This document shows, one piece after another, positions 10,501-22,609 of a stretch of DNA of 64,000 bases; the first letter of the stretch is position 1, and each line of letters starts with the position of its first letter. Origin of the DNA: Camellia lanceoleosa. Its lineage: Eukaryota > Streptophyta > Magnoliopsida > Ericales > Theaceae. The notes under the pieces were generated by a model. The model had not been told where the DNA came from, did not search any database, and worked only from the letters and a program-made list of their open reading frames with translations. The stretch lies in assembly GCA_025200525.1 (NCBI GenBank), contig JANUSC010000380.1, positions 1 through 64,000 on the forward strand, in the 5' to 3' direction. The position numbers and the translations under genes were made by a program.

Positions 10501-11482
10501 CCCAGATTTTTGTTCTTGGCCTTTCGGCGTTGTGTTTTCGCTTTCGGCGAACTGTGTCGTCTATGAGAGGCGGGGCATTTTGAATCACTTTTTACACTTT
10601 CTTTCTCTCTCTAACTTTTCAAAAAGCCATTTTTGAGAGCTCCTCTCTCTAGAAACTCCCTTCTCTCTAGGGTTTGATCTAGTTAGAGTGCTTCCCTTTT
10701 CGTCGGCCTTTGTAAAAGTTGTGTTGATCGTCGAGGCGTCGTTTTGATCCAAAGTTTGGAATTTGGAGCACTTTGAGTTTGGTCTTCTTGTTCCTTTGGG
10801 CTCGAATTTGAGGTAGGGATTCCTACTCACTCTTATGAGTTTTGACCTAGGTATTGGGCATGTTGTTCAAATGTTTTCATTTTGGGATCTAGGGTTTCAA
10901 AATGCATAAAGAGGGTTTTGTGATTTTGGCTCATAATATGTATTTTGGGTTTCAAAATGATGATTTAGTCGTTGGTTGTTGATTTTTGAACCTTTGGGTT
11001 AATATCGAGAAATGGAGAAAGCCCTAAATTGTGTATAAATTATTTGGTATAATTAATTTGGGAAAGTTATAGATTTGTGGAATTGAGTTGAATATAATTA
11101 TAGTGGTTCATTATGAGATGGAATAGTGGAGTCGAATTAGTAAACCGTTCACTTTTGAAATTACGAATAATTCATCTGTTGGTGCTTTTATTATCTGTGT
11201 AGAAATAATTGTTTTGGGCTACCGGTGGAGGGTAGTTTTGATTGTTGTAGACAATGCATGATGATTAGGCAAACTAAAACTAATCGATTGGTTGTGTCAT
11301 CGAATATGACGGTTGAAAGAATACATTAATTTTATGTATTGATTGATTATGTATATGACCTATGTTTGTATACGTTGTGTGTATGGGAGGAGATAGGGGA
11401 TGTACTCCACGGTTTAGGGGAAGATAGGGGATAGACCTCTAAACCAGACGTTGTTTGGGAGAAGATAGGGGATGGACTCCGT

Positions 11483-11677
11483 TGATATAGCTCATATGCT
11501 TATCAGTTTATGTGTTGATATAGCTCATATGCTTATCTATGGAAGCGTTGATATAGCTCATATGCTTACCTATGAAAGTGTGGATACTGACTTGTATGCT
11601 TATCTGTTGAGATGTTGATATTGCTTATATGCCTATCTAACGAAGTGTTGATATAGCTAGTATGCTTATCTATTGTG
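11483..11677 (+). repeat. 33-bp tandem repeat in solo LTR
   Basis: About six units of GTTGATATAGCTCATATGCT plus ~13 bp, with drift (TGACTTGTATGC, TGCTTATATGCC). The same repeat in the other orientation lies near 60420-60540. Confidence 0.85.
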
Positions 11678-11857
11678 AAATGGGAAATGTGTAATATGAG
11701 TCACTATCTCGTGTAAATTGTTGGCCAGGTTCTGAGCCGTTGTTGTGAATCGTGAATTTCATAAGAAATGGGAAATGTGTAATATGAGTCACTATCTCAT
11801 GTAAATTGTTGGCGGTGTTACGGTAGTTGTTGTGAATCGTGAATTTGATAAGAAATG
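11677..11857 (+). repeat. 88-bp tandem duplication in solo LTR
   Basis: Two copies begin GAAATGGGAAATGTGTAATA, at 11677 and 11765, and continue through GTTGTGAATCGTGAATTT. Only one copy is evident at this place in the other family-A LTRs. Confidence 0.75.
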
Positions 11858-12337
11858 GAAAATCAAATGAAATATGGACACTGTGGTCATGTAATGAAAG
11901 CGGTATATGAATTGGTTTATGTGAGTCAAACATTTATCAATTGCTAATGTCTTAGTTACTGCTCATATTGTGTTTAGCATATCTCTACTGGACGTTGGCT
12001 CACCCTATATGGGACATCATTTTCAGGTACAGGTAGCATGCCACCTCCAAGGACATAGCTTGGATGGTTATGGAAGTTGAAGACTCTTTTTGATTATTTT
12101 GTTTGTATTACATGTATATCAAGCCAAGGGCTTATTTTGTATGGAGTTAGTACTCTTCTTTTGTAACCAAGTGTTGACTTGGAAAGCTGTAAGCCCGCAG
12201 GGCATTTGCTTTTGTTGTTAACATGTAATATTGTTATAAGAATTACTCTAATGAATAGGAAGGTGTTGATTTCTCTTATATCATTGCATGTCTAAAATGA
12301 TAGGTTTTATGTATTATTTTGAGGGCGCCACACATGC

Positions 12338-12839
12338 TCCCACTTCCACTCGGCAATAGGCAAGGGTTGTAACAGACCCGCTGGCCTCTGATGTTCGGCC
12401 TTCACTTGCTAACAAGTAAGGCACTTAGAACCTAAGTGCCACATCTCTCTTCATACCCCGCCACCAAAACTGGCGACCCAAATCCCGATAGATCTTAGTG
12501 CCTCTCGGATGCATCGCAAGGCGTGAATGATGAAACTCTCGGAGTACCTCCTCTCGGCAAGACTCCTGCACAAACAAAGGGTCTCGGTATCTCACACTGC
12601 AGTGGGATACACCGTCAAACCCTTCTCAACCTTCCCACTGGAGATCTTCTCTCGGAGGGATTCTACCTCAAGGTCACCTCTCTGTGCCTCTAACACTCGA
12701 GTCACAAGTGTAGGCTGAGCAACAACAGAAAACAAGGCCACAGCCTCAACGGATTCGCCCATAAGCAAATCAAACTCGCCAAGCGCACCTAACACTCCCA
12801 CTCTCAGATGGCTATACAAGCTACATCACTAATGGATTT
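12338..12839 (-). pseudogene. pol: integrase N-terminal (H2C2) region of A2
   Basis: On the minus strand it begins after the RNase H end (DALSRKS) and runs through a linker, then the zinc-binding region with MHPRGTKIYRDLGRQFWW and CLTC, towards a [15 protein letters not shown] end that continues at 10045. A frameshift follows RDVAL and a TAG stands next to CLTC where a Gln is usual. It is split from the catalytic core only by the solo LTR at 10046-12332. The H2C2 domain normally helps the integrase multimerise and bind LTR ends. Confidence 0.85.
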
Positions 12840-13318
12840 CCTGCTAAGGGCATCGACCACAACATTGGCCTTTCCCGGATGATAGTACAACTCGAAGTCG
12901 TAATCCTCAATAAACTCCATCCACCTCCTCTACCTCAAGTTCAAGTCTTTCTGTGTAAACAGATATTTCAGACTCTTATGATCCAAGAACACCTCGAGTC
13001 TCTCACCATAAAGGTAGTGCCTCCAGATTTTCAAGGCAAAGATCCTTCTTTGCTAGCTCTAGGTCATGTGTAGCGTAATTCTTCTCATGTATTTTCAAGC
13101 GGCGTGAGCCATAGGCAACCACTTTCCCTCTTGCATCAACACACAACCCAAACCCTCTCGTGAGGCATCACAATAGACATAACCCAACCCTCTCTCAAAA
13201 TAATCAAGACACGGCGTTGGTCAACCTAACTTTCAACTCTTGGAACGACTTTCCGCAAGTCTCACTCCATACAAATTTGACTCCCTTCCGAGTCAGTCTA
13301 GTCAACGGCGAAGCTAAC
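12840..13318 (-). pseudogene. pol: RT end and RNase H of A2
   Basis: Minus-strand remnants run in order: LTRLTRKGVKFVWSE, FQELKVRLT (start of the connection region), then [51 protein letters not shown] and HPGKANVV. This is the RNase H that degrades the RNA strand during reverse transcription. A stop follows the first segment, LELA is followed by a small deletion and frame change, and TAG replaces a Gln after DLNLR. The 5' side continues at 22610 beyond element B, so this and the RT at 22615-23310 were one reading frame. Confidence 0.88.
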
Positions 13319-14373
13319 TGTGATGCCCCTGTTCCATAATTAGCTAATTGGTCCTTAATATGAATTTGATTATATGTTTGATATGATTTGGTGTGCCAAT
13401 TATGTGAATATATGTGGTTTTGAATTTCCATCTGTTCACCGTAGGAATATCTATTTGATTTTACCGCTTCGGGAATTAAATTGAGGGCCTTATTGGCCAC
13501 AGAACCCAAAATTGATTGCGCCATTGTGATTGACATAATTTTTAGAGCCTACGGTGAAATTTAATTGAAAATTGGTTCGGGCCAGATTAAGTCGATTTAA
13601 TTGATGTACTGAGTGCTCAACTAATTTATATTAAATAAAATGTTAGTGCGATTTCTTGTATAATTGCACTATACTCTCCTTTAGCCGATATGAACTCAAA
13701 ATCTGGGTTAGACAATAGGAAGAAAGAGAGGGCCGGCCATAGTGAGAGAAAGGGAGAGGAATTGTGCTAATTTGGCTTAAAGCTTATAAATTTTGGAGAA
13801 TTGGCTCAAGAATTGACTAGAGCTTAGAAGATTAAAGCTCCTAGGTAAGTGAACTCATGGATTTTTGTTGTAAATGTGTAGATTCAAGTGTATTTGATGA
13901 TCATCAAACATGAGTTAGCTTGATGTTGAGGAAATTGAGTTGTTTGTGTTCATTTGATGGTCAATGAAGGCATGCATATATGTAATGGTTGTAGAATTGC
14001 ATAATCTAGCATGTATCGAGTTGAACATGGAAGTGAAGGTGCTAAATCTTACATGCAAACATGCTTTTGTTGTATTCCATGGGAATGAACACCATTTGCT
14101 TTGTTTGGGTTGGAAATAAGGTCAAAAATTAGCATGCATGTTTGAATAATTGAGAGATGAGCTTGAATGCATGATTTTACCATATTGGAATGGGATTTAA
14201 GACATGCATGCAGATAAATCAAGAAATTGAGCTTCCTAATGTTGTAATCCTGCATTGGTGTCATGTTAGCGTGATTAAATTTGAGATTTGGGCCATTGCA
14301 TGCAAGTAATGTGGCTGGGAATTCGAATTAGAGCTCAAGAACACAATCTGGGTTTTCCAAAATTTTGATGTCG

Positions 14374-14545
14374 CTCGGCGGTAATAACCCTTTCGGCGGG
14401 AAAATCGACTTCGGCGGGAAGTTGGCCTTCGGCGGGAGCTATGTAGTCGAGAAAGTCTGCTCGGCGGCGAGTTCATGCTCAAGCGAATTTGAGGTAAGAC
14501 ACTTTGCGAGCTTAAGGGTCGCTTCGGCCGGAAGTCCACCTTCGG
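14374..14545 (+). repeat. TTCGGCGGG motif cluster in element B 5' LTR
   Basis: Motifs start at 14374, 14392, 14410 and 14428, exactly 18 bp apart, with more to about 14545. At the equivalent place in the 3' LTR (21132-21290) the first motif reads CGCTCGAGCGG. The cluster is the most divergent part of the two LTRs. Confidence 0.75.
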
Positions 14546-14894
14546 CGGGGACCTATTTTCGAAATTCTAAAATGTATTACGTGTTACATTTTCCATTCTC
14601 TTTCACTTGTAAGCACTCTTAGGCATACATTGAGCATTGTAATTGAATTAAAGAGATAAGAATGAAGCCTAAAGAGGAATATGTGAATTAAAGAACGGAT
14701 TGAATTATTTGTGACCCATATGTGTTATGTGATATGTAGGGTCAAGCTCCAGGGCAATTCAACCAACCGATCACTGTGAGTAATATTTGACATATGTTGT
14801 TGTCCAATTGCTACTTCTATGAAAGTATGATAAGTTCATTAATTTGAAGGGTGGACCTGATTTGATATAAAAAGTCTGAAAGGCCTATGTGCCA

Positions 14895-15335
14895 GTTTGA
14901 TATAAAGGCCTAAGAGCCAGTTTGATATATGGACCGAAGGCCGATTGATAAATGATTGGGCCAAAGGCCGATTGATATAAATGATTGGGCCAAAGGCCGA
15001 TTGATATAAATGATTGGGCCAAAGGCCGATTGATAAGTGATTGGGCCGAAGGCCGATTGATAAATGATTGGGCCAAAGGCCGATTGATATAAATGATTGG
15101 GCCAAAGGCAATTGATAAGTGATTGGGTCGAAGGCCGATTGATAAATGATTGGGCCAAAGGCCGATTGATATAAATGATTGGGCCAAAGGCCGATTGATA
15201 AATGATTGGGCCGAAGGCCGATTGATATAGATGACTGGGCTGAAGGACATTTGATAAAATGTGGGCCGAAGGCCGTTTGATAATAAATGTGGGCCGAAGG
15301 CCGATGGACATGAATGAATTGGGCCCAAGGCCGTG
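14895..15335 (+). repeat. 27/29-bp minisatellite in element B 5' LTR
   Basis: Roughly a dozen units of GATTGATAAATGATTGGGCC plus AAAGGCC; a 2-bp insertion (GATATAAATG) gives 29-bp units alternating with 27-bp ones. Each unit contains GGCC-A/G-AAGGCC. The reading frames across it (QSAFGPIIY repeats) only reflect the repeat. Confidence 0.9.
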
Positions 15336-15941
15336 GAATGTATTGGAACTTTAGTTACTTGACTTACATATGCCTATGTATGTATGTATGTATTAGTTAG
15401 AAATGCAAATTGGGCCCAAGGCCGTTTGATGTACATTGTTCCAAAGTATATTCTTTATTTGATATTATTCACTGGGCTTTCGCTTACGCTCATTCATGTG
15501 TTTGTAGGTGAGCCAAGGGAAGTCCAAACCCAGCCTCAGTGAAGTCTGTGTGGAACAACAAAGGTTTTGGAGAGTCAACCCTTGTGTCTCACGCACGAGA
15601 CTTGCCTTCGCCTTTATGTCGTTCTATTCTATGTTGTCATGTCGGCGAAGTTTTGAGTACGTCTATATATAGTTTTGTTTGGTTGACTCAGTTTTGAATG
15701 ATCCTGTCTGTACAGAAATTTATGTTGCTATGCTTTCTATTGTGAGTTATTAACATACGTATGTCTGAAATGTTTTGATATGCATATAAGCACGGCTCTA
15801 TGGACAAAGTTTTTAATTTGCTTCCGTTTGGCCCCTTTTACTCTGATGAGTTTTGTCTTGTTTGGTTTGAGGCCGTAGGTAATCTCATAATTACTGGCCG
15901 GTTATGGCCTTAACCCATAGGGGCAGGTTCGGGTCATGACA

Positions 15942-15960
15942 GAGTGGTATCAGAGCACGA
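15942..15960 (+). other. primer-binding site of element B
   Basis: Three bases after the LTR end, TGGTATCAGAGC (15945-15956) matches the 3' end of plant initiator tRNA-Met in complement, as in most Ty3 elements. Confidence 0.92.
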
Positions 15961-16980
15961 GTTAATAACTCACACACTTGTCCAAAAGAGCAATGATCGT
16001 CTAGAAAAGATCTAGGATGCATTCATGTGATAAATATAAATCTGAAAGCATCAAGAACATGCTTAAGTGATTCGATATGAACAGTTATGTGCTATAATTC
16101 GTAAATTGCTTGCATGGTGAACCTTTGGAATACGTATGCTCTCTGGTATATGCATACTTGTGAATCTTTGTATAAAGTATAATGCTATGTTGGGTATAAA
16201 TGAATGATTGCCTAATGCTATGTTTGGTATAAATGAATGATTGCCTAAATTCTTCTTGAACATAATTGTGGTATCCTTAGCGGAGGCCCTCGCCCAGGGG
16301 ACAATACTGTGGCTTATGGTCATGAGGCTCTAGCCCTAGGAAATAATCTGGTGTACGGGCCCTCGCTGGGGAAACAATACCGTGGCCTATGTATGAGGTA
16401 TGTTAATATGCTTGACCAACATGATATGTCACGTTAAAGGAAGTACCACACATGGTTCGAATATGAGGTATAAATTGTTACGCTAATGTGTATAACAAGT
16501 TTGTTTTGTTACGATGCACATACATGAATATATGAACCATGAAAAGTTGTTTATGTGCATTCAATTTTGCCTACGGGTGTCTATGCGAAATATGAACATG
16601 ATTTGAGTATATAATTACTTAGTAAATGTTCAGCATGCGATATCTGATAAGTATGCAATTATACATTACGTATGTGATTAATTGCGTATGATATGTGAAA
16701 TGAGAATATAAAGACGTGCCTATATGCGAATGTGATTATGTGTTTATTTTTGTATTGGACACCCGTGTTGGCAAAGCTTAATAAGAGATTGTGTAGGGTA
16801 TGGATTGAGTTAGGGCATACGACCTGGAAGGCTCTTCCACAGCCCGACTTGATAGACTGGAAAGAATGGTACAGGAAATGATAGAGATCTTAAGACGATG
16901 CGTCGATTCTTGCTATGGCAAGAATTTTGTCACCATCGATTAAGAAACACCGAAGAGTTTGTTATCGGGCTTCTGAGGCT
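15961..16980 (+). other. element B leader and decayed gag, no intact frame
   Basis: It contains a 33-bp tandem duplication (16181-16247, AATGCTATGTTGGGTATAAA) and about three ~39-bp imperfect units (16283-16398) with GGCCCTCGCC and ACAATACTGTGGC. From about 16800 the sequence should be gag, but stops in all frames leave no readable segment before the zinc knuckle. Confidence 0.6.
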
Positions 16981-17022
16981 TGTTATAGCTATGGTAAAAT
17001 GGATCATATGGTAAGGAATTGT
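16981..17022 (+). pseudogene. gag: gag zinc knuckle remnant, element B
   Basis: CYSYGKMDHMVRNC is a nucleocapsid CCHC knuckle (C-x2-C-x4-H-x4-C) in which the second Cys is Tyr. A TGA follows ten codons after CYSYG ends. The knuckle normally binds element RNA; this one lacks a zinc ligand. Confidence 0.8.
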
Positions 17023-19399
17023 TCCCGAACTGAGCAAATGTGAATAAATGTTCTGCCTCAGCTAGATTCGTACCAGTGGTAAGAATTGCTACTCAGGATA
17101 GAGTAATTACACTCACCCAGAAAGCACTCAGAATACTGTGATTGTTATCCCATGTATCTATATTGTTTACAAATGAATGCTTATGTGTTGATGGATTCTG
17201 AATTAGTACATGTGTACATCTTTGCTTGGGATATTATTTGATTCGAATCGCATATCCTTTCATATTTGCTGCATGTGTATCTAGATTGGTTAGGCCCACA
17301 AGATTGAGACCGTATTCATTGAATGTATATGCTCCGTGGGGGAATTTGTGAAATATGTATTGGGATATCGATTAACTCTGCACATGCACATGTACATCTG
17401 AATCTATGCTTAAGGTGATTTGATACATTCCTGTCTTCAATGACTAAACCACTGGGATTATGACTCGGTGATCATGTGACCGAGTTAAGTACCCTAAATG
17501 ATGAACTCCATAATTGTGAGACCATGTATTTTGATTGGTAGAAAATAAATTGGGCTATGTGGCTATATTGGGTTTAACTCATAAACCTTTGCTTTTGTGA
17601 CTAATTTGGAACTTTTGCGTAACAATCCTATACTATGTGTACCCGAGGAACTCTGTATAATGTATTACTGTGCACCATGTTCTTGCATATAAGGCTTATT
17701 TGGGAGCTGCTATCTCGATTATGATCGTGCCTCCTAATATGAACACTTGCATGTTTATGTAACTATACGAACTTATGTGGACAATCGTATTACACATGAT
17801 TTGAGACACTTTGATATGAGCAGTTGTGATGAATGATTACGATATGACCTTGAGAACCGATAAACTTAGGCGGGTTGTGAAACTATCGACCATGTGCCTA
17901 AACAAAGCGAAGCGAGCTTTACTGAATCAAATGTACCCTATTTGAAAACTTCTATCTCACTTGATCCAATAGAACCTTTATGCGAATTGACCCGATAGAA
18001 CCCTCATTGGATATAATTTGATGGGACCTTTGTTTGATTTAATCTGACAAGACCTTTGCTTGGATTGATTGATAAGAACCTCTATCTGAGTTGATTTTGT
18101 AAAAGGGGGTTAAGAATTGTCTATAAATGAATGGCCATATTATTATTGGCAGGAAAACTGATGGACCCAAAACTTGAATTTTGGAGTACTTGACTTATTT
18201 GAAAGACCTTTTGTGGGCTATCAACAGATTGATCTACCTATGAACACCATTGAGAACCAACCTTCAACTATTGAGGACATATGTGTTATAGATGAACTGA
18301 ATTGTGCAAATCCAGTGATTGGGTGTCTTAAGGAACAATGCGTGTGTGTTATCATGTTCTTGCTTGTTTGACGCTACGGAAATCGATGACAACAGATTGA
18401 TTTGATTGTGAACCGTACTGAATATTTATCCTCGACTCATCAGAATATGTTTCATGTGTTTGCTTCAGTGTTATCGGATTTCGGGAAATCAGGTTATAGT
18501 AAGTGGTATTGTGTCTGTTTTGATGACATTCGTGAGACGTCCTTTCGTGCTAGGGGACGTTAAGCCTATGTAGCACCTTTGATTGAGATATCTTTTGCCA
18601 CCGACGGTTTAAATGCGGGTGGGTTTGACTAATCGATCTCGAGTCGGCCCGCGATCGTGAACGGGTGTGCTTGGTTCTGAGACGATTATTCCTTTGTTTT
18701 GTCCAGAATGTCATCCTTTGGTGTTATGCAGATGTTATAGACATCCAAGAAGCTTTGAGAAATCCTGATTATCCGTAAGTGTGCGAATTCAGTATGCCTT
18801 GTGAATACCTGCCCAATGCCATTATATTCTGTAATTGGGGCCTTGAAGATGTGTAAATTGTGCTTAACATGTGATTGACTCCTTTGATACTGCCTTTGCC
18901 ATTATGGAGGTTTATATACAAATTGCCTTATGCTTTTGATGACTATCAGATAATGTGGAAGGACTCAATAGAACAGGGAATTAAATATTGAACTGAATTA
19001 TGAACTGTAAACTGTTGAATGAATTGAGAACACGTGTATTATGTCAGAAATTGCCTGCTTCGATGTTATTGTACTTTACAATCAGTATTATGGGGATGTC
19101 TGGACTATGTGTATTGTGTGGTTAATTACCTCGATGTTACCTTTGTTGATTCGGGAATCAGTATCTGGATCCACCTTATATTCCTGAAGACTTTTGATTG
19201 ACCTTGGATAATTATGATGAGTCGCTGGACTAAATACCGAATCAGATTATGAATTGTGGAATTATTGAGAAATGAATTGAACTTTTGTGACAAGGAATAG
19301 ACCGAACTTCTGTGGTAAAGTTAGCCGACATTGAAATAAATATGTTGGTGACCTACCTTGAAGAGGGCAATTGGTGAATGTGACTAAATATTTTCGGTG
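17023..19399 (+). pseudogene. pol: decayed protease-RT-RNase H region, element B
   Basis: The segment AYVLMDSE at 17179-17202 corresponds to a Ty3 protease active site with DSG changed to DSE. Beyond it position and length fit reverse transcriptase and RNase H, but stops are so frequent that I could not place the YVDD-type motif or any RNase H residue with confidence. It is called from location between gag and integrase remnants. The short frame at 18174-18371 has no recognisable domain. Confidence 0.55.
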
Positions 19400-19935
19400 C
19401 AATTAGTCGAATATCAGTTAGTGGCGGAACTGCTTCAATCTCTCCCTATTTCGGAATGGAAATAGGGATATATGTGACTACGAATTTCATTGTGGGGCTA
19501 CCTTGAGCACACAAGGTGTAAATCCCGTTTGGGTTGTTGTATGAGGAATTACTTAATTTGCTCGTTTCCTCCTTGTGACATTTTCATATGATGCTTGTAG
19601 ACTAGCCACTGTTTACATTAATAAGGTTGCTTGTTTGTATGGGGTCCCAGTGTCTGTTGCTTAGACAGAAATCCTGAAATGTGTTTGAATTCTGACAAGC
19701 CTTCAAGAGGCAATGGAAACTGAATTGTGATTCGACGCTACTTCCCATCCGTAAATTGATGTACAGTCAGAAGGAACCTTTTAGATTCTGGAGGGAATGC
19801 TCCAAATGTATTTTTTAGATTTCCGAGCGGGTTGGAAATCTAGCCATCATTGGCAAACTTTGTTTTTACGACAATAGCTTACGCTCTAGTTTGGTGTAAT
19901 ACCATACAAGCCTTGTATGGAGGAAAAGTTGAGTC
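19400..19935 (+). pseudogene. pol: integrase remnant, element B
   Basis: In one frame the integrase pattern can be followed through at least eight stops: EYQLVAELLQSLPISEWK, then LYGVPVSV (from 19632), LQEAMETEL, ILEGMLQMYFLDF and GVIPYKPCME. These match conserved segments of Ty3 integrases. The Gln/Glu-rich HPQTDGQSE region reads HP-stop-IDVQSEG. No functional product is possible. Confidence 0.85.
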
Positions 19936-20064
19936 TTTGGTGATTGAAACAGTGGTGATTTTGAGATTGGTGGATAACTAAAAAGGGAATGGAACCGTTG
20001 AATAAGAAAGTATTCGAATTATTTTTGACTCTGAGTAAATTAAGTTTGGAGGACCAAACCTCCT

Positions 20065-20078
20065 AAAGAGGGGGAGAC
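20065..20078 (+). other. polypurine tract of element B
   Basis: AAAGAGGGGGAGAC directly precedes the 3' LTR start TGTGATGCC and is the expected primer for plus-strand synthesis. Confidence 0.88.
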
Positions 20079-22609
20079 TGTGATGCCCCTGTTCCGTAAT
20101 TAGCTAATTGGTCCTTAATATGAATTTGATTATATGTTTGATATGATTTGGTGTGCCAATTATGTGAATATATGTGGTTTTAAATTTCCATCTGTTCACC
20201 GTAGGAATATATGTTTGATTTTATCGCTTCGGGAATTAAATTGAGGGCTTTATCGGCCACAGAACCCAAAATTGATTGCGCCATTGTGATTGGCATAATT
20301 TTTAGAGCCTACGGTGAAATTTAATTGAAAATTGGTTTGGGCCAGATTAAGTCGATTTAATTAATGAACTGAGTGCTCAACTATTTTATATTAAATAAAA
20401 TGTTAGTGCGATTTGTTGTATAATAGCACTATACTCTCCTTTAGCCCATATGAACTCAAAATCTGGGTTAGACAATAGGAAGAAAGAGAGGGCCAGCCAT
20501 AGTGAGAGAAAGGGAGAGGAATTGTGCTAATTTGGCTTAAAGCTTGGAAATTTTGGAGAATTGGCTCAAGAATTGACTAGAGCTTAAAAGATTAAAGCTC
20601 CTAGGTAAGTGAACTCATGGATTTTTGTTGTAAATGTGTAGATTCAAGTGTATTTGATGATCAAGAACATGAGTTTGCTTGATGTTGAGGAAATTGAGTT
20701 GTTTGTGTTCATTTGATGGTCAATGAAGGCATGCATATATGTAATGGTTGTAGAATTGCATAATCTAGCATGTATCGAGTTGAACATGGAAGTGAAGGTG
20801 CTAAATCTTACATGCAAACATGCTTTTGTTGTATTCCATGGGAATGAACACCATTTGCTTTGTTTGGGTTGGAAATAAGGTCAAAAATTAGCATGCATGT
20901 TTGAATAATTGAGAGATGAGCTTGAATGCATGATTTTACCATATTGGAATGGGTTTTGAGACATGCATGTAGATAAATCAAGAAATTGAGCTTCCTAATG
21001 TTGTAATCCTGCATTGGTGTCATGTTAGCATGATTAAATTTGAGATTTGGGCCATTGCATGCAAGTAATGTGGCTGGGAATTCGAATTAGAGCTCAAGAA
21101 CACAATCTGGGTTTTCCAGAATTTTGATGTCCGCTCGAGCGGGGTAATGGCCGCCGGCGGAAAATCGAGCTCGGCATTTTTGTCGAGACATGGTGCTCGC
21201 TTTCGGCGAGGGAGCTATGTAGTCAGGAAGTCCCCTCGACCGGCCAAGTTCATGCTTTCGGCGGGAAGTCCACGCCGGCGAGGAGCCTATTTTCGAAATT
21301 CTAAAAATGTATACGTATTACATTTTCCGTTCTCTTTCACTTGTAAGCACTCTTAGGCATACATTGAGCATTGTAATTGAATTAAAGAGATAAGAATGAA
21401 GCCTAAAGAGGAATATGTGAATTAAAGAACGGATTGAATTATTTGTGACCCATATGTGTTATGTGATATGTAGGGTCAAGCTCCAGGGCAATTCAACCAA
21501 CCGATCACTGTGAGTAATATCTGACATATGTTGTTGTCCAATTGCTACTTCTATGTAAGTATATAAAGTTCATTAATTTGAAGGGTGGACACAGTTTGAT
21601 ATAAAAGTGTGAAAGGCCTATGTGCCAGTTTGATATAAAGGCCTAAGAGCCAGTTTGATATATGGACCGAAGGCCGATTGATAAATGATTGGGCCAAAGG
21701 CCGATTGATATAAATGATTGGGCCAAAGGCCGATTGATAAGTGATTGGGCCGAAGGCCGATTGATAAATGATTGGGCCAAAGGCCGATTGATATAAATGA
21801 TTGGGCCAAAGGCCGATTGATAAGTGATTGGGCCGAAGGCCGATTGATAAATGATTGGGCCAAAGGCCGATTGATATAAATGATTGGGCTAAAGGCCGAT
21901 TGATAAATGATTGGACCGAAGGCCGATTTATATAGATGACTGGGCCGAAGGCCGTTTGATAATAAATGTGGGCCGAAGGCCGATGAACATGAATGAATTG
22001 GGCCCGAGGCCGTGGAATGTATTGGAACTTTAGTTACTTGACTTACATATGCCTATATATGTATGTATGTATTAGTTAGAAATGCAAATTGGGCCCAAGG
22101 CCGTTTGATGTACATTGTTCCAAAGTATATTCTTTATTTGATATTATTCACTGGGCTTTCGCTCACGCTCATTCATGTATTTGTAGGTGAGCCAAGGGAA
22201 GTCCAAACCCAGCCTCAGTGAAGTCTGTGTGGAACAACAAAGGTTTTGGAGAGTCAGCCCTTGCGTCTCACGCACGAGACTTGCCTTCGCCTTTATGTCG
22301 TTCTATTCTATGTTGTCATGTCGGAAGTTTTGAGTATGTCTATATATAGTTTTGTTTGGTTGACTCGGTTTTGAATGATCACATGCATGCAATTTATGTT
22401 GCTATGCTTTCTGTTGTGAGTTATTAACATACGTATATGCGGAATGTTTTGATATGCATATAAAGCGGCTCTATGGACAAAGTTTTTAATTTGCTTCCGT
22501 TTGGCCCTTTTACTCGATGAGTTTTGTCTTGTTTGGTTTGAGGTAGTAGGTAATCTCATGATTCTTGGCGGTTATATATAACCCATAGGGGCGGGTTCGG
22601 GTCATGACA
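20079..22609 (+). mobile_element. 3' LTR of element B
   Basis: This 2531-bp copy of the LTR at 13319-15941 has the same ends. Differences concentrate in the motif cluster (21132-21290) and in fewer minisatellite units (21626-22014). Confidence 0.93.
21626..22014 (+). repeat. 27/29-bp minisatellite in element B 3' LTR
   Basis: Same GGCC-rich units as 14895-15335 but about two fewer, with GGGCCGAAGGCC variants. Confidence 0.88.

Larger units (their letters stand above)
10046..12332 (+). mobile_element. solo LTR of family A inside A2 integrase
   Basis: The 2287-bp LTR, in the opposite orientation to A2, runs from TATAGCGATCCCGG to GGGCGCCACA. It is flanked by the 5-bp TSD CATGC at 10041-10045 and 12333-12337. 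With LTR and one TSD set aside, the integrase frame continues across the site, so it landed in an existing A2. No internal element sequence is present, so unequal recombination between two LTRs probably removed the body and one LTR. Confidence 0.93.
13319..15941 (+). mobile_element. 5' LTR of element B
   Basis: It starts TGTGATGCCCC and ends GTCATGACA, the canonical TG...CA. It holds a TCGGCGG motif cluster (14374-14545), a GGCC-rich minisatellite (14895-15335) and a short TATG run near 15370-15390. It is 92 bp longer than the 3' LTR, mostly through extra minisatellite units. Confidence 0.93.
13319..22609 (+). mobile_element. Ty3/gypsy element B, complete with two LTRs, coding region decayed
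   Basis: A 9291-bp plus-strand element runs from TGTGATGCCCC to GGGTCATGACA. The TSD CTAAC lies at 13314-13318 and 22610-22614. LTRs are 2623 and 2531 bp, with tRNA-Met primer-binding site and polypurine tract in the right places. The 4.1-kb internal region has recognisable gag, protease and integrase remnants in the usual Ty3 order but no intact frame. It is inserted between RT and RNase H of A2. In the first ~270 bp the two LTRs differ at about nine positions, far less damage than the internal region shows. Confidence 0.94.

Noticed and set aside
14839..15328. Repetitive protein frames (QSFINRPSAQ) on the minus strand of element B LTR
   Set aside because: Three overlapping frames of the same GGCC minisatellite; unit lengths of 27 and 29 bp shift the frame.
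18174..18371. 65-residue frame inside element B
   Set aside because: It starts well within decayed pol, has no match to any pol motif and is flanked by stops.
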